Positions 17,430 through 27,566 are shown, numbered from the stretch's first letter. The stretch: DNA of 64,000 nt from CAWHYG01 sp963833505 (GCA_963833505.1 CAWHYG010000007.1:496001-560000); one strand, 5' to 3'. Numbers and translations: made by a program. The notes: generated by a model from the letters alone, not told the origin.

Positions 17430-19566
17430 CGATCGCCTCCCAAAGCGCCCGCGCCAGGCTCGGGCCGATTCCCGGAGTCGAGGCCAGGGCCTCCGGCCCG
17501 GCCTGCCGCATCCCTTCCAGACTGCCGAATTTCCGAAGAAGCATCCGTCGCCGCGCCGGTCCGATGCCGGCGATCTGGTCGAGCCTCGATGCGCGCTGGC
17601 TCCGGCTCCGGAGGCCGCGGTGGTAACGAATCGCGAACCGATGGGCCTCGTCCCGCACCCGCTGGAGCAGCTTCAGCGCTTCCGACGTCCGCGGCAGCCG
17701 CAGAGGCTGGTCTCGGCCGGGCAGCACGATCTCCTCTTCCCGTTTGGCCAGGCCGACCAGGGGCAGATGGGCAAAGCCCATCCTCTCCATCACGGCGAGG
17801 GCCCGGCTGACCTGGCCCTTGCCTCCGTCCACGAGAATCAACCCCGGTTCGGCTCCGCCCCGGGTTCGGAGCCTCTCCAACCGGCGCCGGAGGACCTCTT
17901 CCATCATTGCGAAATCATCCGGTCCGGGCGTGCTGACAATCCTAAATCGGCGGTAGTCGCTCTTCAAAGCCTTTCCGTCCTTGAAGACGACCTGCGACGC
18001 GACTGGATGGGAGCCCTGGATGTTGCTGATGTCGTACCCCTCGATCCGGTAGGGCGGGTGCGGCAGGCCCAGCGCCTCCTGGAGGGCGTAGATGCTGTGG
18101 TCCACCCGATGTTGCTTCTGGGCGTCCTTCAGCTCCTCTTCTTCCAGGGTGAGGTGCGCATTCTGCGCCGCGACCTCCAGAAGGTGGGCGGTTTCCCGAT
18201 CGGGATCGGACAGGATCTCGACGGGATAGCCGGCGGCGGCAGAAAGGGCGCTCCGGATGCTGTCGCGGTCACGCGGCTTGACCCCCATCACGATGCGGCG
18301 CGGCACGTGCGCCGCGTTCAGATAGACCGCCAGAAGCAGGTAGCGCGCCAGCTCGCCCGGCTCCGCCCCCAAAACGCCGGTCAGCACCCGGTGGCTCTTC
18401 CCCAGGATCCTTCCGTCCCGGAGATGCAGGAAGACTCCGCAGGCCAGGCCGCCCCGCACCGCGATGCCGATCACATCGGAATCGCCCTCCGTGATTGCAA
18501 CCACCGCGCGATCGCGCATCAGCTCCTCGAGCGTGGCGATGTTGTCGCGAAGCCGCGCGCTCTCCTCGAAGCGGAGACTGCCGGCGGCGTCCAGCATGCG
18601 CTGGCGAAGGCGCAGGACGACCTCTTCTCCCTTGCCCGACAGGAAATCGAGCAGCGGTTGCACCTGTTCGGCGTAGGCGGGGGCGTCGACCCGCAGCGTG
18701 CACGGCGCGGTGCACCGGTTGATGAAGTACTGAAGGCATTCCCGCCCGCCACGCGCCAGGCGGAGGTCGGTGCAGTTCCGAAGCTGGAAGACCGAGCGAA
18801 GGGTCTTGAGCGTCTGCCGCAGATCCGTCACCCGGGTGAACGGCCCGTAGTAGCGGGAGCCGTCCGCCGTGACCGTGCGGGTCACGAACATGGCCGGGAA
18901 GGGATGACCGACCGTGACCTTGATGTAGGGATACCGCTTGTCGTCCTTCAGCCGGATGTTGTACCGGGGCGCGTACTGCTTGATCAGGCTGTCTTCCAGG
19001 ACGAGCGCTTCGACCTCGTGGCCGGTGACGACCCAATCGACCGAGCGGATCCGCCGGCGCAGCAGGCGCAGGCGCGGCTCCACCGGAGCCGGACTGCGGA
19101 AATAGCTGCGGACGCGCATGTGCAGGCGCTTGGCCTTGCCGACGTAGATCACCCGGCCGCGGGAATCGCGGAACAGGTAGACCCCGCTCTGCCGCGGCAG
19201 GAGACGCAGCTTGGTGAGAATGGCCTCGCGCCAAGCGGGGCGTTCGGCGGGAGGGCCGGCGGAACCCGTGGATGCCCGTGCGTCCTCGGGACCGGCGGCA
19301 TCCTCGGGAGGGTGTTTGAGCGCGGACTCGGTGAATCTACCGGCAGGACGTCGGGCCTGGAAGGCTGCGCGGTCCCTGCGGCGATCGTCGCCGCCCGCAT
19401 CGACGGGTTCGCTTGGCGACCCGGCTGGACCCGCTTCCCCTCCCGAGGGGACGGCTCGCTCGCGGATCCCGGGTTCGGCGTCCGCGGGCGATTCCGGGGT
19501 CAGTTCTTCCTGCCGCCGCCGCGGCGGAACCGGGACCCCGGGTTTCTTTCTGCGCGCAGATGCCAT
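17407..19566 (-). CDS. uvrC: UvrABC excinuclease subunit C
   Basis: 719 residues from the ATG at 19566. UvrC makes both incisions in nucleotide excision repair. Domains in order: an atypical ~110-residue charged Pro/Arg/Glu-rich N-terminal extension; GIY-YIG nuclease (SGVYLFRDSRGRVIYVGKAK, about 127-205); a Cys-containing region (RGGRECLQYFINRCTAPC); the UvrB-binding UVR helix pair (LRFEESARLRDNIATLEEL); the RNase H-like nuclease (EGYDISNIQGSHPVASQVVF; LILVDGGKGQVSRALAVME); and a tandem helix-hairpin-helix C-terminus (LDQIAGIGPARRRMLLRKFG; GIGPSLARAL). Normal UvrC is ~600 residues, so the extra length is the N-terminal tail, which the family lacks. Confidence 0.95.
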   Translation of the reverse strand: MASARRKKPGVPVPPRRRQEELTPESPADAEPGIRERAVPSGGEAGPAGSPSEPVDAGGDDRRRDRAAFQARRPAGRFTESALKHPPEDAAGPEDARASTGSAGPPAERPAWREAILTKLRLLPRQSGVYLFRDSRGRVIYVGKAKRLHMRVRSYFRSPAPVEPRLRLLRRRIRSVDWVVTGHEVEALVLEDSLIKQYAPRYNIRLKDDKRYPYIKVTVGHPFPAMFVTRTVTADGSRYYGPFTRVTDLRQTLKTLRSVFQLRNCTDLRLARGGRECLQYFINRCTAPCTLRVDAPAYAEQVQPLLDFLSGKGEEVVLRLRQRMLDAAGSLRFEESARLRDNIATLEELMRDRAVVAITEGDSDVIGIAVRGGLACGVFLHLRDGRILGKSHRVLTGVLGAEPGELARYLLLAVYLNAAHVPRRIVMGVKPRDRDSIRSALSAAAGYPVEILSDPDRETAHLLEVAAQNAHLTLEEEELKDAQKQHRVDHSIYALQEALGLPHPPYRIEGYDISNIQGSHPVASQVVFKDGKALKSDYRRFRIVSTPGPDDFAMMEEVLRRRLERLRTRGGAEPGLILVDGGKGQVSRALAVMERMGFAHLPLVGLAKREEEIVLPGRDQPLRLPRTSEALKLLQRVRDEAHRFAIRYHRGLRSRSQRASRLDQIAGIGPARRRMLLRKFGSLEGMRQAGPEALASTPGIGPSLARALWEAIGGESQKS

Positions 19567-19768
19567 GTGTGAGGCCAGTATAGCGCCTAGCCCAACGCGG
19601 GCGACCGTGTGGTCGAACCGATGCCGGCCTCGAAATGCAACTCCGGCCTGTTCGCGCTCGCTGCACATTGGGCGTTGCCCGCTTCCCGGGCGACTCCGTA
19701 TCTTCGTTGCGGATCGCTTCCCCAGTGCTCGTGAGAGCACTGACTGACCGGTGGATTGGAGGATCACC

Positions 19769-21067
19769 ATGAAGCTTCGTGACCGGAACGCTCCCCGAGC
19801 CCGTGCGCCCGTCGGCTCCAGGTCACACCTGGGTCGGATCGGCTTGCTCTTGAGCCTCGTCGCCGCCGCCCTCCTCGTTTTGTCCCCCGCGGCGAGAAGC
19901 CAGACCCTTGATCCCAACATGTGGGTCACGAACGGCCGGGTCGACACGGTCGTCCGGTCCGGCAACACCGTCTATCTCGGCGGCGTGTTCACCTATGTCG
20001 GTCCCAACACCGGCGGGGGCGCGGCCCTGGATGCGACGATCGGCGCGCCGATCAAGCCCTTCCCCACGGTCGCGGGATCCGTTTTCGCCGTGGCGCCGGA
20101 CGGGTCCGGCGGGTGGTACATCGGCGGAGACTTCGCTTCGGTGGAAGGCGAAACGCGGGTCAATCTGGCGCAGATCCTGTCCGACGGCACCGTCTCCTCC
20201 TGGGACCCGCAGACGGACGGGATGGTCCGGACTCTCGCGGTCGGCGCCGGCGTGGTCTACGTGGGAGGCGATTTCTCCACGGCCGGAGGGCAGTCGCGCA
20301 GCGACCTTGCGGCCATCGACGCCGTCACCGGTGTGGCCACGTCCTGGGATCCGAGCGCGGACAACATGGTGTGGACGCTGTTGGTGAACGGCAACACGGT
20401 CTACGCCGGAGGCGGTTTCACCAACATCGGAGGCCAGCCGCGCAACTACATCGCGGCCCTCAAGGTCTCCGACGGCACCGCGACAGCCTGGGATCCGAAT
20501 GCCGATGCCAGCGTCTACGCTCTGGCCATGGCATCCAACATGATCTATGCGGGCGGATCCTTTACCAACATGGGAGGGATCGAGCACGACTTCGCCGCCG
20601 CCATCGACGCCACGACCGGAGCGGCCACCTCCTGGAATCCGGCGGCGAATGAAATCGTCAACGCCGTGGTGGTCAACGGCGCCACGCTCTACCTGGGCGG
20701 TTGGTTCGACGTCATGTCGGGTGAGACGCGTGGCTATCTGGCTTCCTTCAACCTGACCACCGGACTTCTCACTTCCTGGGACCCGGAAGCGGACAGCAGT
20801 GTTCGTGCCCTGGCTTTGAACGGATCGACCGTCTATGCGGGTGGAGATTTCGTCCAGGTCGGCGGGCAGGCGCGCAGCTACGTCGCCGCCCTCGACGCGA
20901 CCTCGGGCGAGGCTCTCTCCTGGAATCCAAGCGCCGAGAACTCCGTCGATGCGCTGGCGTTCCATGGCAACGCTGTTTTCGTCGGCGGGTTCTTCGCCAG
21001 CGTCGGCGGGGCCGAGCGGAACAACATCGCGGCCCTCGACGCTACGACCGGCGCCGCCACCTCCTGG
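19769..21067 (+). pseudogene. Secreted double beta-propeller protein, 5' part, interrupted by an ISL3-type element
   Basis: 433 codons up to the insertion. The start ATG at 19769 has GGAGG 8-12 nt upstream and leads into a signal peptide (IGLLLSLVAAALLVLSPAARS). Then come eight repeats of about 47 residues with the consensus NTVYAGGxFTxIGGQxR...AALDATTGxATSWxPxAD, resembling PQQ/delta-60-type propeller blades. The interruption falls in the TSW|NPNAD loop of the eighth repeat. Joining codon 433 (TGG at 21065-21067) to AAT at 22442 restores a 1013-residue frame with 14 repeats, enough for two seven-bladed propellers. As it stands, reading into the IS stops at 21106, so only a truncated secreted product could be made. 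Confidence 0.9.
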
Positions 21068-22433
21068 GGCTCTTCCGGAAACCGTGTGGCTGAATTCATT
21101 GGGTAAACATGGTGGTGCGTGGGTGTAGATCGAGCCCCCCGCAGTGGAAGTAGATGGCCATGCAGAAGCGTTCGGGGTTGCGGAAGCCTCGCGCCATGCT
21201 CTTGACTCGCTGGATGCTGGCGTTGAGTCCCTCGGCGGCGGCGTTGGTGATGGGATGTTCGAAGTAGGTGACGATGTTGTTGTAGTGGCTCTTGATCATG
21301 CGGGCGACCTGCTTGATCGGTTGGAGCCGGCTGCGAATGGCCCAGCTATACCAGGCGCGGAAGTGGCGATCGGCGGCACCCTGGTACTGGTAATCCCAGA
21401 AGCGCATGAACTCCTCCTTGAGGCTCCAGGCTCGGGCCGTCTTCAAGTCGCTCCGTCGAGCCAGGTGGAGGAACTGACGCCACTCACCGAGGGAGAAGGT
21501 GTCGGGGTTGCGGAGCCAGTCGTACTTCGTTCCTTTGAGCCAATCCTTGCCCTCGAGCTGAAGAGCCCGGTTCTCGCGGCGCCGAATCTTGTCGACCGCG
21601 TCCCCCAGGTGCTTGGCCACATGGAACTTGTCGAAGACGATCTTCGCTTGGCCCCGGGGAAGACTCTCGGTCACCGAACCGATGTAAGGCTCCCACATAT
21701 CCATGGCCACGCCCTGGACGGCCTGCAGTTGTTCCGGCGTCTGGCTGGTCCAGAAGTCATCCAGGCTTTCCCTGCGTCGGTCCTGGCTCACAAAAAGAAC
21801 ACGAGGCTTCTCCAGGTCGCTGACGACGGTCACGTACTGGTGGCCGCGCCGGAAGGAGGTCTCGTCAATTCCGAGATACGGCACGGGCTCGGCCTGGCGA
21901 CGAAGGAGTCCGCGGCGGACCGATCGCTCCTGGATCCCCGCCGCTTCGTCCCAGCTCAGCCGCAGCTGTTTTCGCACGGCAGAGAGCGAGGCCTGCTTCA
22001 TCCAGTCAATGGCCAGGGCTTCGAAGAGGGCGGTGAAGCGCGAACTGTCCTCAGCCCAGGGAACCTGGATCTGCTTGACCCCGTGGGTCGGGCAGTTCAG
22101 CCGCGGAACCCGGGCATGGAGGAGGGTCTTGTACTGAAAGGTGTCAAGGTGGCGCCAGATCCGCTCCCGATGATCATGGATGGGCGCTCGCTCCAGGCAC
22201 TCCGGGCAGACCCACAGCTCCTTCGCGGGAAGCGCAACCCAGACGTGAACCTCTCCCTCGGCCAGCTTCAGCTCCACCTTCTCGACACCCCAAGGATCCA
22301 TCAAGCCGAGCAGCTTGGCATACAGCGTCTTGTCGTCCATGACCGGTCCTCCATCGGGCCCCCGCAGCCCGACGGAACCGTACCACCGGCCGGATCACTC
22401 AACAAATCCGGCCACCCGAAAGCCGGAAGCGCC
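21068..22433 (-). mobile_element. ISL3-family insertion sequence, complete (1366 bp)
   Basis: Ends are imperfect inverted repeats: left GGCTCTTCCGG, right (reverse complement) GGCGCTTCCGG, with further matches over ~38 bp. GGCTCTT-type ends are typical of ISL3. It is flanked by a perfect 8-bp direct repeat CCTCCTGG at 21060-21067 and 22434-22441, the expected ISL3 target duplication. The single gene inside is a full-length transposase on the minus strand. Intact ends, intact gene and perfect target duplication point to a recent insertion. Confidence 0.95.
21096..22340 (-). CDS. ISL3-family transposase (DDE, DUF4372-free type)
   Basis: 414 residues from the ATG at 22340. The N-terminal zinc-ribbon part has WVCPECLERAPIHDHRERIW and LNCPTHGVKQI, as in ISL3 (zf-ISL3 plus helix-turn-helix). 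The DDE domain contains YLGIDETSFRRGHQYVTVVSD (first Asp), VQGVAMDMWEPYIGSVTESL (second Asp) and the helix with the catalytic Glu near ITNAAAEGLNASIQRVKSMA. Length matches the family. It catalyses cut-and-paste transposition and is antisense to the host gene it interrupts. No frameshift or missing motif is visible, so it is probably active. Confidence 0.95.
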   Translation of the reverse strand: MDDKTLYAKLLGLMDPWGVEKVELKLAEGEVHVWVALPAKELWVCPECLERAPIHDHRERIWRHLDTFQYKTLLHARVPRLNCPTHGVKQIQVPWAEDSSRFTALFEALAIDWMKQASLSAVRKQLRLSWDEAAGIQERSVRRGLLRRQAEPVPYLGIDETSFRRGHQYVTVVSDLEKPRVLFVSQDRRRESLDDFWTSQTPEQLQAVQGVAMDMWEPYIGSVTESLPRGQAKIVFDKFHVAKHLGDAVDKIRRRENRALQLEGKDWLKGTKYDWLRNPDTFSLGEWRQFLHLARRSDLKTARAWSLKEEFMRFWDYQYQGAADRHFRAWYSWAIRSRLQPIKQVARMIKSHYNNIVTYFEHPITNAAAEGLNASIQRVKSMARGFRNPERFCMAIYFHCGGLDLHPRTTMFTQ

Positions 22434-22441
22434 CCTCCTGG

Positions 22442-24184
22442 AATCCGAACGCCGATGACGAGGTGCTGGCCCTCGCCGTCCATGGTCCGGTCTACGCCGG
22501 CGGATCGTTCCTCACGATCGGCGGCCAGTCGCGGGTCAACCTCGCTGCCATCGACCCGTCCACCGGCCTGGCTACGTCCTGGAACCCGGCCGCGAAGATG
22601 ACGCCGAAGGACCTCACTCAGGTCGCCGCCTTGGTGGTGTCCGGAACCACGGTCTATGTCGCCGGAGTTTTCTCCGAAATGGGCGGTCAGACTCGGAACA
22701 ACCTCGCGGCGATCGACGCGGCGACCGGCCTGGCCACGAACTGGAATCCGAACGCGGATGGCATGGTCCGGGCCTTGGCCGTGAACGGAAGCAAGGTGTA
22801 TGTCGGGGGCTTCTTCGCCAACATCGGAGGCGCCGCCCGCGGCAATATCGCCGCGCTCGACGCCACCAGCGGCCTGGCCACGAGCTGGGATCCTGAGGCG
22901 GATACCACGGTCTGGAGTCTGGCCGTGGCCGGGAATCTCGTTCTGGCCGGCGGGAGTTTCTCTCACATCGGCGGACAGAGTCGGGACTACCTCGCGGCCC
23001 TCGACCCGACCACCGGCCTCGCGACGAGCTGGGATCCGAGCGCCGACGGCACGGTACAGGTCCTGGCAGTGGGCGGGACTCGCGCCTACGCGGGCGGGTA
23101 TTTCACCATCATCGGCGGACAGGTGCGTTCGAACCTCGCTGCCCTCGATCTGTCCACCGGCCTGGCTGATTCCTGGAATCCGCAAGCGGACGCCGCCGTG
23201 GGCGCACTCTGCGCCTACGGTCCGACCGTCTATGCCGGCGGGATCTTCTCGAACATCGACGGGGCGTACCGGCCGGAGTTCGCCGCGCTTTCCGCTTCCA
23301 CCGAGGGCCTGCAGGGTTTCACCCTGCTCATGCCCAGCGACGGGGACTCCGTCAATACGGTGCAACCGGACCTGTTCTGGACCGCGGCCCGCGCCGCCAG
23401 TCCGACGGATACGGTTCGCTACACGGTCTACTGGTCGGAGAACGTGGACTTCTCAACGGCCGATTCGGTCAAGGTCGGCCAGGACACGCTGTATGCTTTC
23501 CCGCCGGACTTCCTGCAAGTGCATCACACCTACCACTGGAAGGTCCGGAGCTACGACAAGACCGGCCTGTCCGCCTGGTCGAATCCGGCCACGGGCTTTA
23601 GCTTCTACATCCCCCAAAACGTGACGCCCGCGATGCCGGCGGTGGAGGCCGAGAACGCGCCGGACGGCATCCTGATCTCCTGGACCGTTCCTTCCGATGT
23701 CGGCGCGGTGGGATTCCGCGTGTACCGTCAGACCGCCGGATCGGCCTGGGTCTGCATCTCGCCCACCCTGCCGGCCACCACCGGAGCGGTGAAGTTCGTC
23801 GACACCGGCGCGCTGCCCGGGATCCCCTACTCCTATGAAGTGGAGGTTCTCGGACCCACCGGCCCGGCCGGCCGCTGGGGCCCCGTGTCATTCGAACGGG
23901 GCGCGGTGACCAGCCTCGCCTTCCGGGTCGATCCGAATCCCGGCCGCGGAGTCGCCGGCCTGGCTTTTGCGCTGCCTCGTGCGGGCAATGTCACCCTGCG
24001 GGTCTTCGATGCCACCGGGCGCGAGGTGAGCCGCTCGGTGTGGCCGGGGCTGGCCCCCGGAACGTATTTGCGCGCCTGGGAAGCGCGGGGCGTCTCCGGG
24101 CGGATGTTGCCCTCGGGAGCGTACTGGCTGCGGCTTGTCACGCCTTCGGGGGTGAGGACCGCGCGGTGGGTTGAGATGAACTGA
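22442..24184 (+). pseudogene. Secreted double beta-propeller protein, 3' part, downstream of the ISL3-type insertion
   Basis: 580 residues in the frame that continues the 5' part. It begins NPNADDEVLALAVHGPVYAG and has six more propeller repeats (for example SKVYVGGFFANIGGAARGN). Next come two fibronectin-III-like domains (DTVRYTVYWSENVDFS; PDGILISWTVPSDVGAVGFR) and a C-terminal FlgD-Ig-like module (VTLRVFDATGREVSRSVW ... LPSGAYWLRLVTPSGVRTAR). Such C-termini are common in secreted proteins of the FCB group and can act as type-IX-like sorting tails; that role is inference. Without the IS the protein would be a ~1013-residue surface or secreted protein. The fragment lacks its own signal peptide and is probably not functional. 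Confidence 0.88.
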
Positions 24185-24261
24185 GACCGCGGCGCCTTCG
24201 CCTTCCAGATGGGCCTTGCGAGCGGTGGAAGCGGCGGTGCTACACTGAGCGGGTCGATGAT

Positions 24262-24335
24262 GCTCCCGTAGCTCAGCAGGATAGAGCGGCGGTTTCCTAA
24301 ACCGCAGGTCGCGTGTTCGAGCCACGCCGGGGGCA
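24262..24335 (+). tRNA. tRNA-Arg (anticodon CCU)
   Basis: Full cloverleaf: acceptor GCTCCCG/CGGGGGC, D arm AGCTCAGCAGGATAGAGCG, anticodon stem GCGGT/ACCGC with loop TTCCTAA (anticodon CCU), T arm GCGTG-TTCGAGC-CACGC. CCA is not encoded. It borders the accessory region to its right, and tRNA genes of this kind are common integration sites. Confidence 0.95.
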
Positions 24336-24543
24336 CATCAGCAAGTGAGGGCCGAGTCGCCGGTTGACTCCGACCTGGCCTTCGCGTTCAGCGGGGCCTA
24401 CGAGAGGGAGGGCGTTTCAGACCACTAGCGTCATCGATCCCGGCTCTCGTGGGCGGCAAGCCTGCTCGACGACCGCGGTTCCTTCGAGCCTGGGCTGGGC
24501 TTTCTAGAACACTCCGCCTACGAAGCCCCAAGAATGCCGGAGG
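24336..24543. other. Short spacer after tRNA-Arg with no gene
   Basis: About 200 bp. I looked for a repeat of the tRNA 3' end here and near 38.4 kb that could mark attachment sites and saw none. Confidence 0.4.
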
Positions 24544-25459
24544 GTGGCAGAAATCTGGAACTCGGGGAGGCTCGTGAATCCGACGACGAGGGCTGATGGC
24601 CTTGACTCGCTGGTAGGAACTTTCACGCGCGACAGGGAGTTCTGCGAGGCGCTAGCCCTATCTCACCCGAGGGAGGTCGCGCGCCTCCTTGTCTTTATCC
24701 AATGGGTTCACGCATATATTTCCCCAATCCAGTCTGAACTGAGCGAGATGGCATCAGGCCACTTCCCGGTAGAGCACGCAGACGTGGCCTCCCTGTGGAC
24801 TCTGGCTGCCGGCGCCGGAATCGCGAAGGATCTGCTTCTCATCGTTTATCTGGTGGTTCGCGGTGCCGTATCGGAGGCCGGATTCGCCTTTCGCCGCAGT
24901 CTGGAAAACGTCGGCGTTCTTACACATCTTTGGAACTGGCCCGCCAACAGCGCGTGCCTCGGACCGACAGACGGCACTAAGTTTCGGAGTGCTTTCATTT
25001 GGGAGCCCGACAAGGCAAGAAGGGCAGCGCTCAGGGCACGTGGCATCCAGAAGCGTTTCGAGCGGAGCGCCATGCCGAGGCCCCCGTCTGGGTTGTATGA
25101 TCTACTCGGCACGTTCACTGTGCACGGCGGATCCCCGAACAAATTCGTCGGCGCCGACTTGATCCCGACCGCGTTTTCGTGCGGGCTTCTCAATCGACCA
25201 GATCCCGGACAGACGGACCTCGGGCGCCATCTCGCTCTTCTCGGGGGGGGGATGCGAGATGCTTTGCGCTGAGCTGGCCACAATACACGGGACGAACGCA
25301 ACGCGATATGGAATGACGCATTCGGAAGGCGGACAAGGAGGGCTCTACCTGACCAAACTACTCCACGACCAGCCCGATGGCGAGATGGCCCAGGCCATCG
25401 ACGCTGTCCTGAGTGACCTGGGTTGGCTCGGTGGCACCATGGCGGGAGAGAGCCACTGA
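24544..25459 (+). pseudogene. Hypothetical protein, frameshifted at a run of nine G
   Basis: Starts with GTG at 24544 and reads 242 residues (AEIWNSGRLVNPTTRADGLD ... LGRHLALLGGGMRDALR) to a stop at 25272. A second frame from 25259 continues with protein-like sequence (MLCAELATIHGTNATRYGMT ... DAVLSDLGWLGGTMAGESH). Removing one G from the nine-G tract at about 25243-25251 joins them (LLGGGCEMLCAELATIHG) into 304 residues. I do not recognise the family; it is mostly helical, with hydrophobic stretches (LLLIVYLVVRGAVSEAGFAF) but no clear signal peptide. Codon use is less G+C-biased than the neighbouring core genes, consistent with transfer. The tract could be a phase-variable switch or a sequencing error. 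Confidence 0.6.
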
Positions 25460-25589
25460 ACGGCGACTGCTCTCTCCAGAGCTCCGGAGCGCTCACCTGC
25501 ACCTGAGGCTCGGTGATCGTCACCCTCTCGGCGTTTCTGCTCCGGGCCGATGGGATTCAGCTCGCCGTTTGGCCGCGAAAGCCGAGCTC

Positions 25590-25840
25590 GGTCAGGGCGG
25601 CGGCTGGCCGGGAATTACGGCATCCCTCGGGGATCTTCCGGCATCCCGATCTGCTCCCGGACCCTGGCTGCGGCGTCGGGAAGCCCGAGAGTGTGGAGGC
25701 GGGAGTCGGTCCAGCCGCTGGCATCCTGAATGGCGACATGGAGATCCCACAGAGCGCTGCCCCCTGAAACCTGGCTTCGACGCCGGGCCCCGGGAGACGG
25801 ATATGGTCGGGGAGACGCGGAACCGGTAGATACTCCACTC
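25590..25840 (-). pseudogene. Remnant of a pRiA4b ORF-3-like gene
   Basis: The minus strand encodes ALWDLHVAIQDASGWTDSRLH and REQIGMPEDPRG in one frame, close to the conserved FWDLHVAIQDAMGW...HLHEF core and the IGIP segment of PRiA4_ORF3 (PF07929) proteins. The upstream piece YRFRVS, expected at the N-terminus, is in another frame. Several indels and the lack of a full frame mark it as decayed. Family members occur in plasmids and mobile regions. The rest of 25460-25939 shows no gene. Confidence 0.55.
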
Positions 25841-25939
25841 CGGGGCGTGCTTACAATCTCTGGACTGGCACCCAGCAACGTGATGTGGGGACGAGACGGC
25901 GAATGGAGTACCAGCTCCCGCGGCTGATGCTCCCCTGCA

Positions 25940-27316
25940 TTATGCCGTAGGGGCGCCCGAACTGATCTCCAAGCGGCCGGAACCGAGAATGAACAGAATG
26001 TGCATGATGCGGTCGGCGACGACCTGGTTCATCCTCTCACTGGCCATGGCGCCGTGCGCCAAGTCGTGCCGAACGTTCCATCCCCGCTGATCGGTGAGGA
26101 CGGTCTTGGCGTAGAATACGAAATCGGGTCCGAACGCCGCCTCAACCGCCGGCTCGCGGAGAATGTCATCGAGGTTCCGAAGGGCGAACCCGCCTCTTCT
26201 CCCCGGGCGGTAGATCGAAACGTGGCAGATTTCCAGCAACCGGCGGAGGCTCCGTTCAAGCTGAGGAACGAGCACGTGGAGGGTTGCGATCCAGTCCGCA
26301 CCGGCATATGCGCGCAGGCCGGTCGACAAGATCGTAATGTGATCGGGGGCGAACAGGGGTGACTTGAGTAAAGCGGCGAGAAGAGCCTCCGTACCGACGC
26401 GTTCATAGAAGGCGGTCAAGATATGGTGGAGGTACGGACTCGTCCAAACGAGATTCTCCGCCATCTGCAGGACCATTCGTCCCTCCGTCCGACCTCGACT
26501 TCGGTAGTAGGGCGCCAAGCGTAGGACGACAAAGCGGACAAGGACGGGGCCGGCACCTCCCCCCGATCTCGGCTCCCCGCCAGTGACCGCCACTTGCAAC
26601 GCCGCGGTGAGTAACGCCTCTTGGCGGGCGAGAATCCCGCCTTCGTCGACATCGGACAGGCGGACTTTCTGCTTCTTCCATAGCAAGAGGTTGAAGGCGA
26701 GCCCGCGCCTGGCAAATCCACAGTCATCCTCCTCGGACTCATCCAGTCCGAGAATGACCTCTCTCGTTCGGGTGATCCGTGGCTCGTCCTTAATCGCGAG
26801 GGCGAGACTGAGCGCCCGTCCAGCCTTCTGCTCGACGCCCAAACTGATGGGGACAAGCTTACGATCCACCGCGTCGAGGTAGGCGTCGATGGCGATTCTG
26901 GCCATGCAAACGTCCGGAGGCGTCCCTGTCGCTTCGCGCGTCAGGTCCCACACGAGGTCGGCGTACCGGGCGCGAAGAATCGGGTGACGTGCTTCCTGGC
27001 ATCGGCTGCGCCAGTATTCGATCACGGCGGCGGTGACGTTCCGTCGGTCGGGAAAGCAGCGCGGGTTCCCCGACTCATCAGTGCCTGTCGCCCGGGGTCG
27101 GAAATACGTGGGTTCTTCTTCCTCTCCTGCTCCGGTCGGAACGACGAACAAGAGGGCATCGATCTCGGCGCGGACCGCTGCATTGGGCCTTTCGTCCAAT
27201 CCCGAGCCGCATCGCGTCTGGACCTGCCGGGCAACGTTCGGTTCGGACAACGTTTGCTCCGGTCGGTCGAGTTCGTCCAGTAACCGCCGAATCTCCTCTG
27301 GAAGTTGGTCCATCAT
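25940..27316 (-). CDS. DUF4209 domain protein
   Basis: 458 residues from the ATG at 27316 (MMDQLPEEIRRLLDELD); the frame is open further upstream but that part is Arg/Gly-rich and unlike protein. The C-terminal ~100 residues match DUF4209: RRLLEICHVSIYRPG, ALRNLDDILREPAVEAAFGPD, then NVRHDLAHGAMASERMNQVV with a conserved R(x)nHG-type motif. The N-terminal part (DUF7380-like in my reading) is helical (VIEYWRSRCQEARHPILRAR). HEPN-like His/Arg motifs and location next to restriction genes suggest a defence or RNA-targeting role; this is inference. It is the last gene of the minus-strand accessory set, ~250 bp after the DUF4145 gene. Confidence 0.7.
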   Translation of the reverse strand: MMDQLPEEIRRLLDELDRPEQTLSEPNVARQVQTRCGSGLDERPNAAVRAEIDALLFVVPTGAGEEEEPTYFRPRATGTDESGNPRCFPDRRNVTAAVIEYWRSRCQEARHPILRARYADLVWDLTREATGTPPDVCMARIAIDAYLDAVDRKLVPISLGVEQKAGRALSLALAIKDEPRITRTREVILGLDESEEDDCGFARRGLAFNLLLWKKQKVRLSDVDEGGILARQEALLTAALQVAVTGGEPRSGGGAGPVLVRFVVLRLAPYYRSRGRTEGRMVLQMAENLVWTSPYLHHILTAFYERVGTEALLAALLKSPLFAPDHITILSTGLRAYAGADWIATLHVLVPQLERSLRRLLEICHVSIYRPGRRGGFALRNLDDILREPAVEAAFGPDFVFYAKTVLTDQRGWNVRHDLAHGAMASERMNQVVADRIMHILFILGSGRLEISSGAPTA

Positions 27317-27566
27317 CCATCGTCCCCCCGCGCTTGGGTCGGCTCTCCACGGGTACCACCAGGACGCATCGCGCCTGTCACAGGCGCGGAGCCTACAACA
27401 GCCCGCTCTTCCTCGCGACCGGCGACGCGGTCGGAACCCGCCCGTGCCCTGTGGATCGAAGAACGACCCGAACAACGGGCCACGGAGTCGGGCAAGGAAC
27501 CGAAGCGAACGAGCTAGACCACCCCCGCTTGTCAGGGCCGCCCAGAAGTGGTCCACCCGTTTTCGC

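Noticed and set aside
24262..24335. Attachment-site duplication of the tRNA-Arg 3' end
   Set aside because: No copy of the T-arm/acceptor sequence was found at the other side of the accessory block.
25460..25589. Gene in the gap after the G9 frameshift
   Set aside because: Short frames only, no ribosome site or recognisable motif.
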